A stretch of 64,000 nt of DNA from Methylobacterium sp. Leaf125 (GTDB taxonomy: Bacteria > Pseudomonadota > Alphaproteobacteria > Rhizobiales > Beijerinckiaceae). The stretch's first letter is position 1, and the number at the start of each line of letters is the position of its first letter. The DNA lies in the NCBI RefSeq assembly GCF_001423085.1, contig NZ_LMNU01000001.1, positions 861,495-925,494 on the forward strand, read 5' to 3'. The translations under genes and the position numbers were made by a program. The notes beneath the pieces were generated by a model. That model had not been told where the DNA came from, did not search any database, and was given only the letters and a program-made list of their open reading frames with translations. This document shows positions 35,522 to 49,211 of this stretch, piece after piece.

Positions 35522-36544
35522 TCTAACGCGGGACCTTCCCCAGCCACGGCTCTACCGTTCCCGGACGCCCTCGCCATCCTGCGGGCAGCGGCCGAGGAGA
35601 CGCGTCTGCGCATCCTCGCACTCCTGGCCGCCGGCGAGCTCTCGGTTTCCGATCTGACCGATATCCTGGGCCAGTCGCAGCCGCGCATCTCGCGGCATCT
35701 CAAGCTGCTGGTGGAGGCTGGGCTGGTGGAGCGGCACCGCGAGGGGGCCTGGGCGTTCTTCCGCCTCGTGGAGGATCGCGCCGCGCTGGTCGAGCCGTTG
35801 GTGGCCGGGCTCGATGCCGCCCGCGCGCCGCTCTCGGAAGATTTCGCCCGCCTGGAGGCCGTGCGCGCCCAGCGGGCCGAGGCGGCCCAGGCCTTCTTCG
35901 CCCGTCTCGCGCCCAAGTGGGACCACCTGCGTTCGCTGCACGTGCCCGAGGCCACCGTCGAGGCCGCGGTGCTCGACGTGCTCGGCGACCGGCCGATCCA
36001 GAGCCTCGTCGATCTCGGCACCGGCACCGGGCGCATGCTCGGGCTCCTGGCGGGGCGCGCCGCCCGGGCGGTCGGGCTCGATTCCAACCACGCCATGCTC
36101 TCGGTGGCGCGGGCGAACCTGGAGCGCCTCGGCCTGTCGCGGGTCGATCTGCGCCAGGGCGACATTCACGCGCCGCCCTTCGGGCGTGGCGGGTTCGACC
36201 TCGTCGTCGTCCACCAGGTGCTGCACTACCTCGACGACCCGGCCCGGGCCCTGCGCGAGGCCGCGCGTCTCGTCGCCCCCGGCGGTCGCCTGCTGGTCGT
36301 GGATTTCGCCCCCCACGACCTCGAATTCCTGCGCGAGGCCCAGGCGCATCGCCGCCTCGGCTTCGCACCCGAGCAGGTGACGGGCTGGCTCAACGATGCG
36401 GGCCTGCCCAGCGTCACCACCCGGGACCTCGCCCCGACCGGCGAGGTCGAGAACCAGTTGACCGTGACGCTCTGGCTCGCCACCGATGCGGCCGAGAGGG
36501 CGGTGCCCGCGGCCGAACGGATCCCGGAGCGGGCCGTCGCCTGA
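35519..36544 (+). CDS. sahR: ArsR-type regulator fused to SAM-dependent methyltransferase, SahR-like
   Basis: 341 aa. Residues about 10-90 form an ArsR winged helix (EETRLRILALLAAGELSVSDLT; recognition helix QPRISRHLKLLVEAGLV). Residues about 150-290 form a class I methyltransferase with motif I LVDLGTGTGRMLGL and a late VDFAPHDLEFLR block. No metal-binding ArsR cysteines are seen. The gene is followed by metF and metH on the same strand and starts inside an 18-bp palindrome, which fits the SahR group that senses S-adenosylhomocysteine and represses methionine-cycle genes. The methyltransferase domain probably serves as ligand sensor. Symbol is by context and architecture. Confidence 0.8.
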   Translation: MSNAGPSPATALPFPDALAILRAAAEETRLRILALLAAGELSVSDLTDILGQSQPRISRHLKLLVEAGLVERHREGAWAFFRLVEDRAALVEPLVAGLDAARAPLSEDFARLEAVRAQRAEAAQAFFARLAPKWDHLRSLHVPEATVEAAVLDVLGDRPIQSLVDLGTGTGRMLGLLAGRAARAVGLDSNHAMLSVARANLERLGLSRVDLRQGDIHAPPFGRGGFDLVVVHQVLHYLDDPARALREAARLVAPGGRLLVVDFAPHDLEFLREAQAHRRLGFAPEQVTGWLNDAGLPSVTTRDLAPTGEVENQLTVTLWLATDAAERAVPAAERIPERAVA

Positions 36545-36645
36545 GGGCGGCAGTCCGCTTCGACTCGAACCCTGCATCCGAACCCGGATCGACGCGAACC
36601 CAGATCGACGACCGTCTGAACCGACCGACATAGAGGACGACCCCG

Positions 36646-37563
36646 ATGCCAACCGCTTCCCAACATCGCGCCAGCCGCGACAGCTATCGTCCGATCCGGG
36701 TCTCCATCGAGTTTTTCCCGCCGAAGACCGACGAGATGGAGAAGATCCTCTGGTCGTCGATCGAGCGCCTCGCGCCGCTGCAGCCGAAATTCGTCTCCGT
36801 GACTTATGGCGCCGGCGGCTCCACCCGGGAGCGGACGCACAATACCGTCGCGCGGATGATCAAGGAAACCAGCCTGCAGCCGGCTGCGCACCTCACCTGC
36901 GTCGACGCCACCCGCGAGGAGATCGACGCGGTCGTCCAATCCTACTGGGATGCGGGCGTCCGCCACATCGTAGCCCTGCGCGGCGACCCGCAGGACGGCG
37001 TCGGCACCGCCTATCGGCCCCATCCCGGCGGCTACGCCCAGACCTCCGATCTCGTGGCCGGCATCAAGCGTATCGGCGACTTCAAGGTCTCGGTCTCGGC
37101 CTATCCCGAGAAGCACCCCGAGGCTCCCACCCTCGACGCCGACATCGATGCCCTGAAGGCCAAGGTCGATGCCGGCGCCGACCAGGCGATCACGCAGTTC
37201 TTCTTCGAGAACGACATCTACCTGCGCTACGTCGACAAGGTGCGGGCCGCCGGCATCGACATCCCCATCATCCCCGGCATCCTGCCGGTGCAGAATTTCA
37301 AGCAGGCAGCGAATTTCGCCCGCCGCACCGGCGCCTCGGTACCCTACTGGCTCGCCGCCCGGTTCGAGGGCCTCGACAACGATGTCGACACCCGGCGCCT
37401 CGTGGCGGCGGCGGTGGCGGCCGAGCAGGTGCTCGACTTGGTCGACCACGGCGTCAACGACTTCCACTTCTACTCGATGAACCGCTCCGACCTCGTCTAC
37501 GCCATCTGCCACGTGCTCGGCCTGCGGGCCCAGGCCCCGAAGGTCGCCGCCAAGGCGGCCTGA
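36646..37563 (+). CDS. metF: Methylenetetrahydrofolate reductase MetF
   Basis: 305 aa FAD-dependent TIM-barrel enzyme supplying 5-methyl-THF for methionine synthesis. Family blocks: [36 protein letters not shown], and QFFFEND. The start has AGAGGA upstream. It lies 101 bp after the sahR-like gene and before metH, forming a methionine-regeneration operon. Confidence 0.97.
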   Translation: MPTASQHRASRDSYRPIRVSIEFFPPKTDEMEKILWSSIERLAPLQPKFVSVTYGAGGSTRERTHNTVARMIKETSLQPAAHLTCVDATREEIDAVVQSYWDAGVRHIVALRGDPQDGVGTAYRPHPGGYAQTSDLVAGIKRIGDFKVSVSAYPEKHPEAPTLDADIDALKAKVDAGADQAITQFFFENDIYLRYVDKVRAAGIDIPIIPGILPVQNFKQAANFARRTGASVPYWLAARFEGLDNDVDTRRLVAAAVAAEQVLDLVDHGVNDFHFYSMNRSDLVYAICHVLGLRAQAPKVAAKAA

Positions 37564-37571
37564 CCGCACCA

Positions 37572-37602
37572 CATCCCGGGGCGCGAAGGCGGCCCCGGGA
37601 TC
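37572..37602. terminator. GC-rich hairpin between metF and metH
   Basis: ATCCCGGGGC (37573-37582) pairs with GCCCCGGGAT (37592-37601), a 10-bp perfect stem. There is no T tract, so it may be an mRNA-stability or partial attenuation element rather than a full terminator. Confidence 0.45.
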
Positions 37603-37699
37603 CGACACGCCTATCCTGTCGAACTTCACTGTCCGGGCCCGTCGCGGTTCCGGGTTCCGGGTGCCGCGCCGCGGTCCCGGAACGACGCGTGAGAACCCC

Positions 37700-41452
<3,753 letters not shown>

Positions 41453-41606
41453 GACTTCAGCGTCGCCGCGTCCCCCGGCGGGGCGGCGGCGGCGCGACCG
41501 AAACCGCTGGAGTGTGGCCGGGGAAGGCTTGACCGTGGGCGTGCCTGCGCTTCAATGCCTGCCCGGCTCAACCATGGCCCGAGACCAGCTGAAGGGCGCC
41601 CCGATC

Positions 41607-42053
41607 GTGTACCGGCTCACCGGCTCCCTCGTCGCCACCGTTGCGCTCGGGCTCGTCGCCTCGGGCTGCACGGGCTTCGCGTACATCTCCAAGACCTATG
41701 TCAGCCTGCCGCCCCAGGTGGTGACGATCGGCTGCAAGGATCCCTACGAGGTCTACGACCAGCGCCGGGTCCGCAAGATGCTGATCGTCTCCAACGCCCT
41801 GCGGGAGACCACGGGCTGCGGCCTCGACGATGCGCTCGCCGGCGGCGATCCGGCCCTGACCCGGGTCAAGCGCTTCCGCGAGGCGGCGCGCACCTACCTG
41901 AACGAGACGGGGCGCGAGGATTGCCGGGTCCGCGGCGAAACCGTGTTCACCGATCTGCAGACCGAATTCACCTACACCTGCGCGGCGCCGATCGAGCCCC
42001 GCGACGCCAAGGTGCAGACCCTGCCGGGCCGCAGCAACCGCGTCGGCCTCTAA
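41607..42053 (+). CDS. Putative small lipoprotein, unknown function
   Basis: 148 aa. The N terminus MYRLTGSLVATVALGLVASGC is a type II signal peptide with lipobox VASGC, so the protein is probably membrane-anchored. The mature part has four further cysteines (IGCKDPYEVYDQRR, GCGLDDAL, EDCRVRG, YTCAAP), which could form two disulfides. GTG 41607 is preferred because GAAGGG lies 10 bases upstream; an in-frame ATG at 41574 is an alternative. No family recognised. Confidence 0.65.
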   Translation: MYRLTGSLVATVALGLVASGCTGFAYISKTYVSLPPQVVTIGCKDPYEVYDQRRVRKMLIVSNALRETTGCGLDDALAGGDPALTRVKRFREAARTYLNETGREDCRVRGETVFTDLQTEFTYTCAAPIEPRDAKVQTLPGRSNRVGL

Positions 42054-42265
42054 CGCTCGCCCGAGCCGGAGGCGCGCGGAAACGTGCGCTCCATCGCGTC
42101 CCCGGAGGCCGCCAGCAGCGCCCGCGCCAGGGTACGGGCCTCCTCCCGGTCGAGGGCAAGGATCGCCGTGACGGGTGCGCCGTTCAGGCCGGGCAGGCCG
42201 ATCTCGATCCGAACCCCGTCCGGTGCGGCCGCCACCGCGATGCTCCAGTCCCGTTCTCCGCTCAT
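42050..42265 (-). CDS. Small hypothetical protein
   Basis: 71 aa (MSGERDWSIAVAAAPDGVRIEIGL start region, split here by family-free sequence). It has a plausible alternating beta/alpha pattern (SIAVAA, VRIEIGLPG, VTAILALDREEARTLARALLA). Its stop shares bases with the stop of the convergent lipoprotein gene. No family is recognised and the call is tentative. Confidence 0.45.
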   Translation of the reverse strand: MSGERDWSIAVAAAPDGVRIEIGLPGLNGAPVTAILALDREEARTLARALLAASGDAMERTFPRASGSGER

Positions 42266-42496
42266 GGGCTTTCCGCCTCTCCGTACCCTCGACCCTCCCG
42301 GTCGCCGGCATTCCCGCAATACCACTTCTGCGCAATGGATCCTGCGCAAGTGCCTCTGCATGACCGATCCGATGGCGTGAGGCCAGGGGCCGGAAGATCC
42401 GACCGGCGATTGACGCCGTGCCGCCCCCTGGTGTTTGTGCGCCCCGACCCATCCCGGCCCCCAGGGCCCGGCGATCATTCAGGGAAGGAAGACCCC

Positions 42497-43036
42497 ATGT
42501 CCGAGATCTGGTTCCGTACCGGCGAGGCCACCGTGCTCGCCGCCGAGGGGCAGTACACCGACGCGATGCCGGAGGTGCTGATCGGCTCCACCCGCGGCCC
42601 GGCCGGCCAGGCCTTCGCCGGCATGATGGGGCAGGTTCAGGGCCACACCCGGATGTTCGTGGTGCGCGACCTCAACCAGCTCGTGCGCCCGGCCACGATC
42701 ATGACGACGAAGGTCACGATCCATACGGCCGAGTATGCCGAATTGCTCGGCGGTGTCGTCCAGGCCGCCACGGGGGACGCCATCATCGACTGCGTGATCG
42801 AGGGCGTCCTGCCCAAGGACGGGCTCGACGAGCTCTGCATGATCATCATGATCTGGCTGGACGAGCGCTGCGGATCCGATCCGAACCTCGACCGCAAGGA
42901 TCTCTACCGTACCAACTACGAGGCGACGAAGCTCGCGATCGGCCGCGCCATGAAGGGCTTGCCCACCATCGACGAGCTCATCGCCAACCGGAAGACGGTG
43001 AAGCACTACGCCCTGGAAGACGTGATCGAGTACTGA
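42497..43036 (+). CDS. Formaldehyde-activating enzyme (Fae) paralogue lacking the conserved histidine
   Basis: 179 aa. Fae joins formaldehyde to tetrahydromethanopterin in methylotrophs. Matching blocks are EGQYTDAMPEVLIG, GPAGQAFAGMM, QGHTRMF, PATIMTTKVTI and the C-terminal YNYEATKLAI-like block (here TNYEATKLAIGRAM). Where true Fae has the catalytic histidine (AHIDL-type context), this protein has methionine in DAMPEV, so ordinary Fae activity is unlikely. Methylobacterium genomes carry Fae-like paralogues of unknown role and this fits. A strong AGGGAAGGAAG ribosome site precedes the ATG. It extends about 10 residues beyond Fae at the C terminus (HYALEDVIEY). Confidence 0.85.
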   Translation: MSEIWFRTGEATVLAAEGQYTDAMPEVLIGSTRGPAGQAFAGMMGQVQGHTRMFVVRDLNQLVRPATIMTTKVTIHTAEYAELLGGVVQAATGDAIIDCVIEGVLPKDGLDELCMIIMIWLDERCGSDPNLDRKDLYRTNYEATKLAIGRAMKGLPTIDELIANRKTVKHYALEDVIEY

Positions 43037-43054
43037 TTCGCTCCAGGGTGCGAC

Positions 43055-43084
43055 GAGGCGCGGATCCGGAGGGATCCGCGCCTC
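43055..43084. terminator. Bidirectional terminator hairpin
   Basis: Perfect 13-bp stem GAGGCGCGGATCC / GGATCCGCGCCTC with a GGAG loop, between the convergent Fae-like gene and the 43100 gene. No long T tract. Confidence 0.7.
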
Positions 43085-43099
43085 CGAAAATGGAGCCTG

Positions 43100-43555
43100 C
43101 TAGCCCGGTGGGATCCGCCCCACCGAGCACAGGGTGCGGATCGAGCCGCTGGCGTCGGTGTAGCAGCTCGCCGACCAGCCGTTTTGCTGGATGAAGGATT
43201 TGCGCCGCTCCCTGAGGGCGGTGGCGTGCGCCGTGGCGATGGCCGCCTGGACCGCGCCGGCGCTCTCGCCGACCACGATCTCGGCCGCCAGGGCGAGGTC
43301 GGCGAAGTAGGCGTCCGAGGGTGTGGGGTCGGAGGAGGCCGCTTGCACGATGGGCTCGGCCCGGCAGGTCAGGTCGAGCTTCAGGCCGCCGGGAACCCGC
43401 AGGTCGATGCTGGGGCCGGTGCGCCGGCCGACCTTTCCGCCCATGGCACTCGCGATCCGGGCGGCGAGGCCGTCGCACTCGTCGGCCCGTGCGAGGCCGG
43501 GTCCGAGCAGGCTCGCGCCGAGGAGGAGAGGGAGGAGGGCGCTGCGCAGTCGCAT
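43100..43555 (-). CDS. Secreted hypothetical protein
   Basis: 151 aa with a clear signal peptide (MRLRSALLPLLLGASLLGPGLARA). The mature protein has four cysteines (DECDGLAAR, LDLTCRAEP, SASCYTD, TLCSVG) and no recognised domain. Convergent with the Fae-like gene; ends 15 bp before the shared hairpin. It follows the sensor kinase gene on the same strand at 29 bp. Confidence 0.65.
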   Translation of the reverse strand: MRLRSALLPLLLGASLLGPGLARADECDGLAARIASAMGGKVGRRTGPSIDLRVPGGLKLDLTCRAEPIVQAASSDPTPSDAYFADLALAAEIVVGESAGAVQAAIATAHATALRERRKSFIQQNGWSASCYTDASGSIRTLCSVGRIPPG

Positions 43556-43584
43556 GATCGGGCTGTCCGGGGAGGTGAGCCCCC

Positions 43585-44571
43585 TCAGGGCGTGAAGGCG
43601 AGGCGGACCACCGTGCCGCCCTCGTTGCTGTAGCTGAGCTGTCCGCCGAGCTGTCCCGCGAGACCCTGCGCGATGCGGAAGCCGAGGCTGCGCGTCGCGT
43701 CCGGGTCGAAATCCGCGGGCATGCCGCGCCCGTCATCCGAGATGACGAGCTGCAGGCGCTCCGCATCGAGCCGCTCGAGCTGGATCGTGATGGTGCCCCG
43801 CCGCCCGTCCGGAAAAGCATGCTTGAGGGCGTTGGTCACCACTTCGACCACGAGGAGCGACAGGGTGGTGAGCTGGGTGAGGTCGAACCGCAGGGGCGGC
43901 GTGTCGACGAGGCAGACGATGTTCTGCGCGCCCGTGGCATCGAGGAGGTCGGTGCAGAGTTCCCTGAGGTACTGCCCCACCGGGCGCTCGATGCTGCTCG
44001 GGTCGTACAGGCGCCGATGGATGCGCGAGATCGTCTCCAACCGCACCCGTGCCTCGTCGAGGGCGGTGAGCGCCGCGTTCGGATCGTTGCCGACCTTGCG
44101 CTTCTGCAGGGTCAGGAGGGCGGCCACGAACTGCATGTTGTTGGCGACCCGGTGCTGCAGCTCCTGGAACATCGTGCGCTGCTGCTCGTAGAGCCCCGCC
44201 GAGACCTGCCGCTCGGTGCGCAGCCGCTCGCCCGCCCGATGCATGACGTGGATCAGCGCGATATCGACCGCAACGATGAAGACGTAGAAGCCCAGGGCCA
44301 GGGCGGTCGGCCCGTCGATGATGAAGCTGCTGACGGGCGGGATGAAGAAGTACCAGGCGGCGAACCCGCTCAGGGTCGCGCAGGTGATGCCCGGCCGCAG
44401 GCCGAAGAAGAAGGTCGTGAGGATCACGGCCGGGAAGAACGTCAGGTAGGGAAAGCCCGGCGGCAGGATGTCGTCCAGGGCGAAGCGCAGGCCGAGGGCG
44501 AGGGCCGACGCCGTCAGGGCGGCTCCCTCGCCCAGCCAAGGGCGCGCGCGCAGGCGCTCGGTCGCATGCAC
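43585..44571 (-). CDS. Sensor histidine kinase, DUF4118-HisKA_2-HATPase
   Basis: 328 aa. Residues about 15-115 form a KdpD-like four-helix membrane region (DUF4118: FPYLTFFPAVILTTFFFGLRPGI). Then the HisKA_2 motif ELQHRVANNMQFVAALL with the phospho-acceptor histidine, and a HATPase domain with VVEVVTNALKHAFP and DDGRGMPADFD. No extracytoplasmic sensor domain and no response regulator beside it. HisKA_2 kinases of alphaproteobacteria often feed the PhyR general stress pathway, which is possible here but not shown. Confidence 0.9.
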   Translation of the reverse strand: MHATERLRARPWLGEGAALTASALALGLRFALDDILPPGFPYLTFFPAVILTTFFFGLRPGITCATLSGFAAWYFFIPPVSSFIIDGPTALALGFYVFIVAVDIALIHVMHRAGERLRTERQVSAGLYEQQRTMFQELQHRVANNMQFVAALLTLQKRKVGNDPNAALTALDEARVRLETISRIHRRLYDPSSIERPVGQYLRELCTDLLDATGAQNIVCLVDTPPLRFDLTQLTTLSLLVVEVVTNALKHAFPDGRRGTITIQLERLDAERLQLVISDDGRGMPADFDPDATRSLGFRIAQGLAGQLGGQLSYSNEGGTVVRLAFTP

Positions 44572-44707
44572 GACCTGCCAGCCTCTCCACCAGGGGGCGT
44601 GTGTCGATGAGTGGGACAGCGTCGTGGGTCTCGTCGAGGTTTGGAACAGCTCTAGTCTGGGGCGGGCCGTGTGGCCAGCGGGTCGGGCCCGCGGCCGCGA
44701 TTCAGCC

Positions 44708-47700
44708 TCAATGAAAATCGCGGCTGCGGTAAATGCGTCGATCCTCCGGGGCGCCGAAATCGGTGGTCTCGGGCGGTAGCCGCAGGCCTCCGGCGCGCAG
44801 ATCCCGCAAGGCGGACGAGAGATCGCGGAACTGCTCGGCCAGGAGGTGCACCACGAGGCCCTGGCGCTGCACCCGGCCGCGCACCGCCAGGAAGCGGGCG
44901 CCCATGGCGGTCGCCCGATGAGCCTCGAACACGTCGCGCCAGACGATGACGTTGGCGATCCCGGTCTCGTCTTCCAGGGTCAGGAACACGGTGCCGCGCG
45001 CCGTGCCGGGCCGCTGCCGGGTGAGGACGAGGCCCGCCACGGTGACGCGGGCATTGTTCGCCACGCGGGCCGCGTCGTGGTGGTCGCGGGCGGGGATCGC
45101 GCCGATCCGGGCGAGCCGGGTCCGGAAGAACGCCACCGGATGGCCCTTCAGGGAGAGGCCGGTGGCGGCGTAGTCCTCCGCCACGTGCTCCGAGGCCGCC
45201 ATGGCGGGCAGGGCCACGGCGGGTTCGGCCCGGAACAGACCGTCATCGGCATGGAAGGCGAAGAGCGGCATCGGCGTGTCGAGGAGATGCGTCCGCCGAT
45301 CGCCGTCGCTCCGCAGGGCCGCCTTGCGGGCCGAGGTGCCTTCCAGGGTCCGCACCGCCCAGAGGGCGGCCCGGCGGTCGAGGTCGAGGGAGCGGAACGC
45401 GTCCGCCTCGGCCAGCCGTTCCAGGGCGTTGCGAGGCAGGGCGAGGGCCGCCTGCAGACCCTCGATGCTGGCATAGCCGTTGCCCCGCAGAGCGACGAGG
45501 CGGTGCATGGCGGCCTGCGGCACGCCGCTCACCTGGCGCAGGCCGAGGCGCACGGCGAAGCGCCGCGGGATGCCGGGCGGCGGGGGCTCCAGGGCCGGCT
45601 CGAGGGTGCAGTCCCAGGCGCTGGCATTCACGTCGACGCCGCGGACTTCGACTCCGTGGGCGCGGGCATCGCGCACGAGCTGCGCCGGCTGGTAGAAGCC
45701 CATCGGCTGGGAGTTGAGGATGGCGGCGAGGAAGACGTCCGGGTGGCGGCACTTCATCCAGGCGGAGGCGTAGACCAGCAGGGCGAAGCTCGCCGCATGG
45801 CTTTCCGGGAAGCCGTAGGTGGAGAAGCCCTCGATCTGCTTGAAGCAGCGCTCGGTGAAGTCGCGCGGGTAGCCGCGTGTGACCATGCCCTCGACGAACT
45901 TGGTGCGGAAGTTCACGATCTGGCCGTTGTGCCGGAAGGTGGCCATGGCCCGGCGCAGGCCGTCGGCCTCGTGCGGCTGGAAACCGGCGGCGGTGATCGC
46001 GATCTGCATCGCGTGCTCCTGGAACAGGGGTACGCCGTAGGTCCGCCTGAGCACGCTCTCGAGCTCGTCCTGGGGTCCGTGATCGGGATGGGGGGAGGGG
46101 TAGCTGACCGGCTCCAGCCCCTGGCGACGGCGCAGATAGGGATGGACCATGTCGCCCTGGATCGGCCCGGGCCGGACGATCGCCACCTGCACCACGAGGT
46201 CGTAGAACTCCCGCGGCTTCAAGCGCGGCAGCATCGACATCTGTGCCCGGCTCTCGACCTGGAACACGCCGACGGAATCGGCCTTGGCCAGCATCGCGTA
46301 GGTGGCCTCGTCCTCGCGCGGCAGGTCGGCGAGCGTTGGATAATCGTGCCCGTAATCCTGCCGCAGGAAGTCCACGCCCCGGCGCAGACAGCTCAGCATG
46401 CCGAGCGCGAGCACGTCGACCTTCATCAGGCCGAGCACGTCGATGTCGTCCTTGTCCCACTCGATGAAGGTGCGGTCCGCCATGGCGGCGTTGCCCACCG
46501 GCACGGTCTCGTCGAGGCGCCCGCGGGTCAGCACGAAGCCGCCCACGTGCTGGGACAGGTGGCGCGGGAAGCCGATCAGCGCGTGGGCGAGTTCCAGCGC
46601 CTGCCGGATCGACGCGTTGTCCGGGTCGAGGCCCGCCTGTCGGATATGGGCGTCGGGCAGGTCCTTGCCCCAGGAGCCCCAGACCGTGTCGGCCATCACG
46701 CCGGTGATGTCGGGGGGCAACCCCAGGACCTTGCCGACTTCCCGGATGGCGCTGCGCGGACGGTAGTGGATCACTGTGGCGCAGATCGCGGCGCGGTCGC
46801 GGCCGTAGCGATCGTAGAGGTACTGGATCACCTCCTCGCGGCGCTCGTGCTCGAAATCCACGTCGATGTCGGGGGGCTCCGCCCGGTTCTCCGAGATGAA
46901 GCGGGCGAAGAGCAGGCGGATCTCGGTGGGGTCGACCGCCGTGATGCCGAGGCAGTAGCAAACCACGGAATTGGCCGCCGAGCCGCGCCCCTGGCACAGG
47001 ATACCCCGCTTGCGGGCGAACTCGACGATGTCGAACAGGGTGAGGAAGTAGCGCGCGTAGTCCATCTTCTCGATGAGACGCAGCTCCTCCTGGATTGTGT
47101 TCACTATTTGTTCGGGAATGCCGTCCGGATAGCGCCACTGGGCGCGCTTCAACACCTGGTCGGTGAGATAGGCCTGTGCGGTGAAGCCCGGCGGCACCGG
47201 CTCGTCAGGGTATTCGTAGGTCAGTTCGTCGAGGGAGAAGCTGCAGGTCTCGGCGATCTCGATGGTGCGGGCCAGGGCCTCGGGATGGTCGGCGAAGAGG
47301 CGCGCCATCTCGGCCGCGGGCCGCAGGTGGCGCTCCGCATTGGCTTCCAGGCGGTAGCCCGCGGCCGCCAGGGTACAGCCCTCGCGGATGCAGGCGACGA
47401 TGTCCTGCAGGGACCGCCTGTCCGGGTGGTGGTAGAGCGCGTCCGAGACTGCCACCAGGGGGGCACCCAGGCGCGCGCCCCAGGCGGCCAGGCGACCGAG
47501 GCGGCGGCGCTCGTCGCCGCGCCGCCGGTGGCTCCCCGCCAGGGTGACCCGGCCGGGAGCCTGCGCGACCAGGGCCGCGAGCCGGCTCAGGAACGGGTGC
47601 ATCCCCGCGAGATCCCTTCTCGCAAAGTCCTCTCCAGCAAGCTCTTCCCCAGCGAGCTCTTCCGGGGGAATCGCGATCAGCATCTGTCCCGCGCTGGCCG

Positions 47701-48076
47701 CCAGGAATTCGGCGAAGCCGAAGCGGCACCGGCCCTTCTCGGAGCGGCGGTTGCCGAGGGTCAGGAGCCGGCACAGGCGGCCGTAGGCGGCCCGATCCAT
47801 CGGGTAGGCCACGGCCTCGAAGCCTTCCTCCGTCACGAGGCGTACGCCGGGCAGGAAGCGGATACCGGGTTCGCCGGCGGCGGCTCGCCGCTTCGCCTCC
47901 GCATGGCCCCGCACCACGCCCGCCAGGGTATTGCGGTCGGCGATGCCGATGGCGTGGAGCCCGAGCTCGGCGGCCTGACCCACCATCTCGCCGGGATGCG
48001 AGGCTCCGTGCAGGAACGAGAAGTTCGTGGTGACGGCGAGCTCGGCATAGGCGGGCGGTTCGGATGTCGACCCCAT
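44708..48076 (-). CDS. dnaE2: Error-prone DNA polymerase III alpha subunit DnaE2
   Basis: 1122 aa. It is the translesion polymerase that works with ImuA/ImuB in SOS mutagenesis. N-terminal PHP domain ([16 protein letters not shown]), polymerase core with the catalytic aspartates in [23 protein letters not shown] sequence (split: [10 protein letters not shown] and [13 protein letters not shown]), the [17 protein letters not shown] block, and a C-terminal OB fold ([17 protein letters not shown]). Residues about 136-157 are a tandem pentapeptide repeat. imuA and imuB are not adjacent: the gene upstream is a divergent dehydrogenase. Confidence 0.95.
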   Translation of the reverse strand: MGSTSEPPAYAELAVTTNFSFLHGASHPGEMVGQAAELGLHAIGIADRNTLAGVVRGHAEAKRRAAAGEPGIRFLPGVRLVTEEGFEAVAYPMDRAAYGRLCRLLTLGNRRSEKGRCRFGFAEFLAASAGQMLIAIPPEELAGEELAGEDFARRDLAGMHPFLSRLAALVAQAPGRVTLAGSHRRRGDERRRLGRLAAWGARLGAPLVAVSDALYHHPDRRSLQDIVACIREGCTLAAAGYRLEANAERHLRPAAEMARLFADHPEALARTIEIAETCSFSLDELTYEYPDEPVPPGFTAQAYLTDQVLKRAQWRYPDGIPEQIVNTIQEELRLIEKMDYARYFLTLFDIVEFARKRGILCQGRGSAANSVVCYCLGITAVDPTEIRLLFARFISENRAEPPDIDVDFEHERREEVIQYLYDRYGRDRAAICATVIHYRPRSAIREVGKVLGLPPDITGVMADTVWGSWGKDLPDAHIRQAGLDPDNASIRQALELAHALIGFPRHLSQHVGGFVLTRGRLDETVPVGNAAMADRTFIEWDKDDIDVLGLMKVDVLALGMLSCLRRGVDFLRQDYGHDYPTLADLPREDEATYAMLAKADSVGVFQVESRAQMSMLPRLKPREFYDLVVQVAIVRPGPIQGDMVHPYLRRRQGLEPVSYPSPHPDHGPQDELESVLRRTYGVPLFQEHAMQIAITAAGFQPHEADGLRRAMATFRHNGQIVNFRTKFVEGMVTRGYPRDFTERCFKQIEGFSTYGFPESHAASFALLVYASAWMKCRHPDVFLAAILNSQPMGFYQPAQLVRDARAHGVEVRGVDVNASAWDCTLEPALEPPPPGIPRRFAVRLGLRQVSGVPQAAMHRLVALRGNGYASIEGLQAALALPRNALERLAEADAFRSLDLDRRAALWAVRTLEGTSARKAALRSDGDRRTHLLDTPMPLFAFHADDGLFRAEPAVALPAMAASEHVAEDYAATGLSLKGHPVAFFRTRLARIGAIPARDHHDAARVANNARVTVAGLVLTRQRPGTARGTVFLTLEDETGIANVIVWRDVFEAHRATAMGARFLAVRGRVQRQGLVVHLLAEQFRDLSSALRDLRAGGLRLPPETTDFGAPEDRRIYRSRDFH
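47605..47672. repeat. 15-bp in-frame tandem repeat in dnaE2
   Basis: About four degenerate copies of a GCTCTTCCCCAGCGA-like unit encode the pentapeptides [15 protein letters not shown] and RDLAG in the PHP domain region. Confidence 0.7.
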
Positions 48077-48112
48077 CTGGCTCCCGGCTCCGCTGCACCC
48101 GTCTGCAGTCGA

Positions 48113-48127
48113 GAACGAATCGTGATC
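48113..48127. promoter_or_regulatory. Weak LexA-box-like element upstream of dnaE2
   Basis: GAAC-GAATCGT-GATC, one mismatch from the alphaproteobacterial GAAC-N7-GAAC (GTTC-N7-GTTC) LexA box, about 37-51 bp upstream of dnaE2. Suggestive only because dnaE2 is a typical SOS gene. Confidence 0.3.
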
Positions 48128-48236
48128 GTTTCAGATCCCGGGGTGCCGGTTTCGCGCCGGTGAGTCAAAGTCCCGAAGGCCTCTGGCCAAGCTGTTCGGC
48201 CTACGTTAGCCCGGTCCTCCCCAGACAGGATGTCCC

Positions 48237-49193
48237 ATGCTCACCTGCGCGATCCTCGACGATTACCAGGGCGTCGGCCCGACGATGGCGGATTGGTCGG
48301 GTTTGGCGGACCGGATCACCCTGCGCGACCTGCGCACCACCTTCGCAACGCGGGACGCGCTCGTCGACGCGATCCAGGATTGCGAGATCGTCGTGATGAT
48401 GCGCGAGCGCACGCCGTTCCCGGCCGAGCTGTTCGCGCGCCTGCCGCGGCTGCGGCTCCTTCTCACCAGCGGGATGCGCAACCTGTCGATCGACCTGGCC
48501 GCCGCGCAGGCGCACGGTGTTACGGTCTGCGGCACCGCCAGCCACCCCGAGCCGCCGGTGGAACTGACCTGGGCGCTGATCCTCGGGCTCGCCCGCCACC
48601 TCGTGCCGGAGGTGCAGGCCCTGCGGACGGGCGGCCCCTGGCAGGCCAGCGTCGGCAGCGATCTGGCCGGTCGCCGTCTCGGCCTTCTCGGTCTCGGCAA
48701 GACGGGCGCCCGCGTCGCCCGGATCGGCCAGGCCTTCGGCATGGAGGTCAGCGCCTGGAGCCCCAATCTCACGCGCGAGCGGGCTGCGGCCGAGGGGGTC
48801 GCCCTCGCGCCCTCCCTGGAGGCGCTGCTGGCGGCGAGCCACGTCGTCTCGATCCACCTCGTTCTCGGAGAACGCACCCGCGGCCTCGTCGACGACGCGG
48901 CGCTGCGCCGGATGCGGTCCGACGCGTTCCTGATCAACACCTCCCGTGCGGCGATCGTGGACGAGGCCGCGCTGCTGGCGGCCCTTGCCGAGAACCGGAT
49001 CGCCGGTGCCGGCCTCGACGTGTTCGAGACGGAGCCGCTGCCGCCGGACTCCCCATGGCGCAGCTTGCCCAACGTGCTGGCGACGCCCCATCTCGGCTAC
49101 GTCACGGAGCGGAACTACCGCACCTACTTCCCCGAGATCGTGGAGGACATCCGGGCCTTCCTCGACGGAGCGCCGATCCGGGTCCTGGGGTAA
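48237..49193 (+). CDS. D-2-hydroxyacid dehydrogenase
   Basis: 318 aa NAD(P)-dependent dehydrogenase of the D-isomer 2-hydroxyacid family. Cofactor motif LLGLGKTGARVAR, substrate/catalytic residues Arg in INTSRAAIVDE, Glu in DVFETEPLP and His in TPHLGYVTERNY. The substrate cannot be determined. AGGA precedes the ATG. Divergent from dnaE2 and convergent with nudC. Confidence 0.92.
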   Translation: MLTCAILDDYQGVGPTMADWSGLADRITLRDLRTTFATRDALVDAIQDCEIVVMMRERTPFPAELFARLPRLRLLLTSGMRNLSIDLAAAQAHGVTVCGTASHPEPPVELTWALILGLARHLVPEVQALRTGGPWQASVGSDLAGRRLGLLGLGKTGARVARIGQAFGMEVSAWSPNLTRERAAAEGVALAPSLEALLAASHVVSIHLVLGERTRGLVDDAALRRMRSDAFLINTSRAAIVDEAALLAALAENRIAGAGLDVFETEPLPPDSPWRSLPNVLATPHLGYVTERNYRTYFPEIVEDIRAFLDGAPIRVLG

Positions 49194-49211
49194 GCCGGCC
49201 GGGGAGGGACT

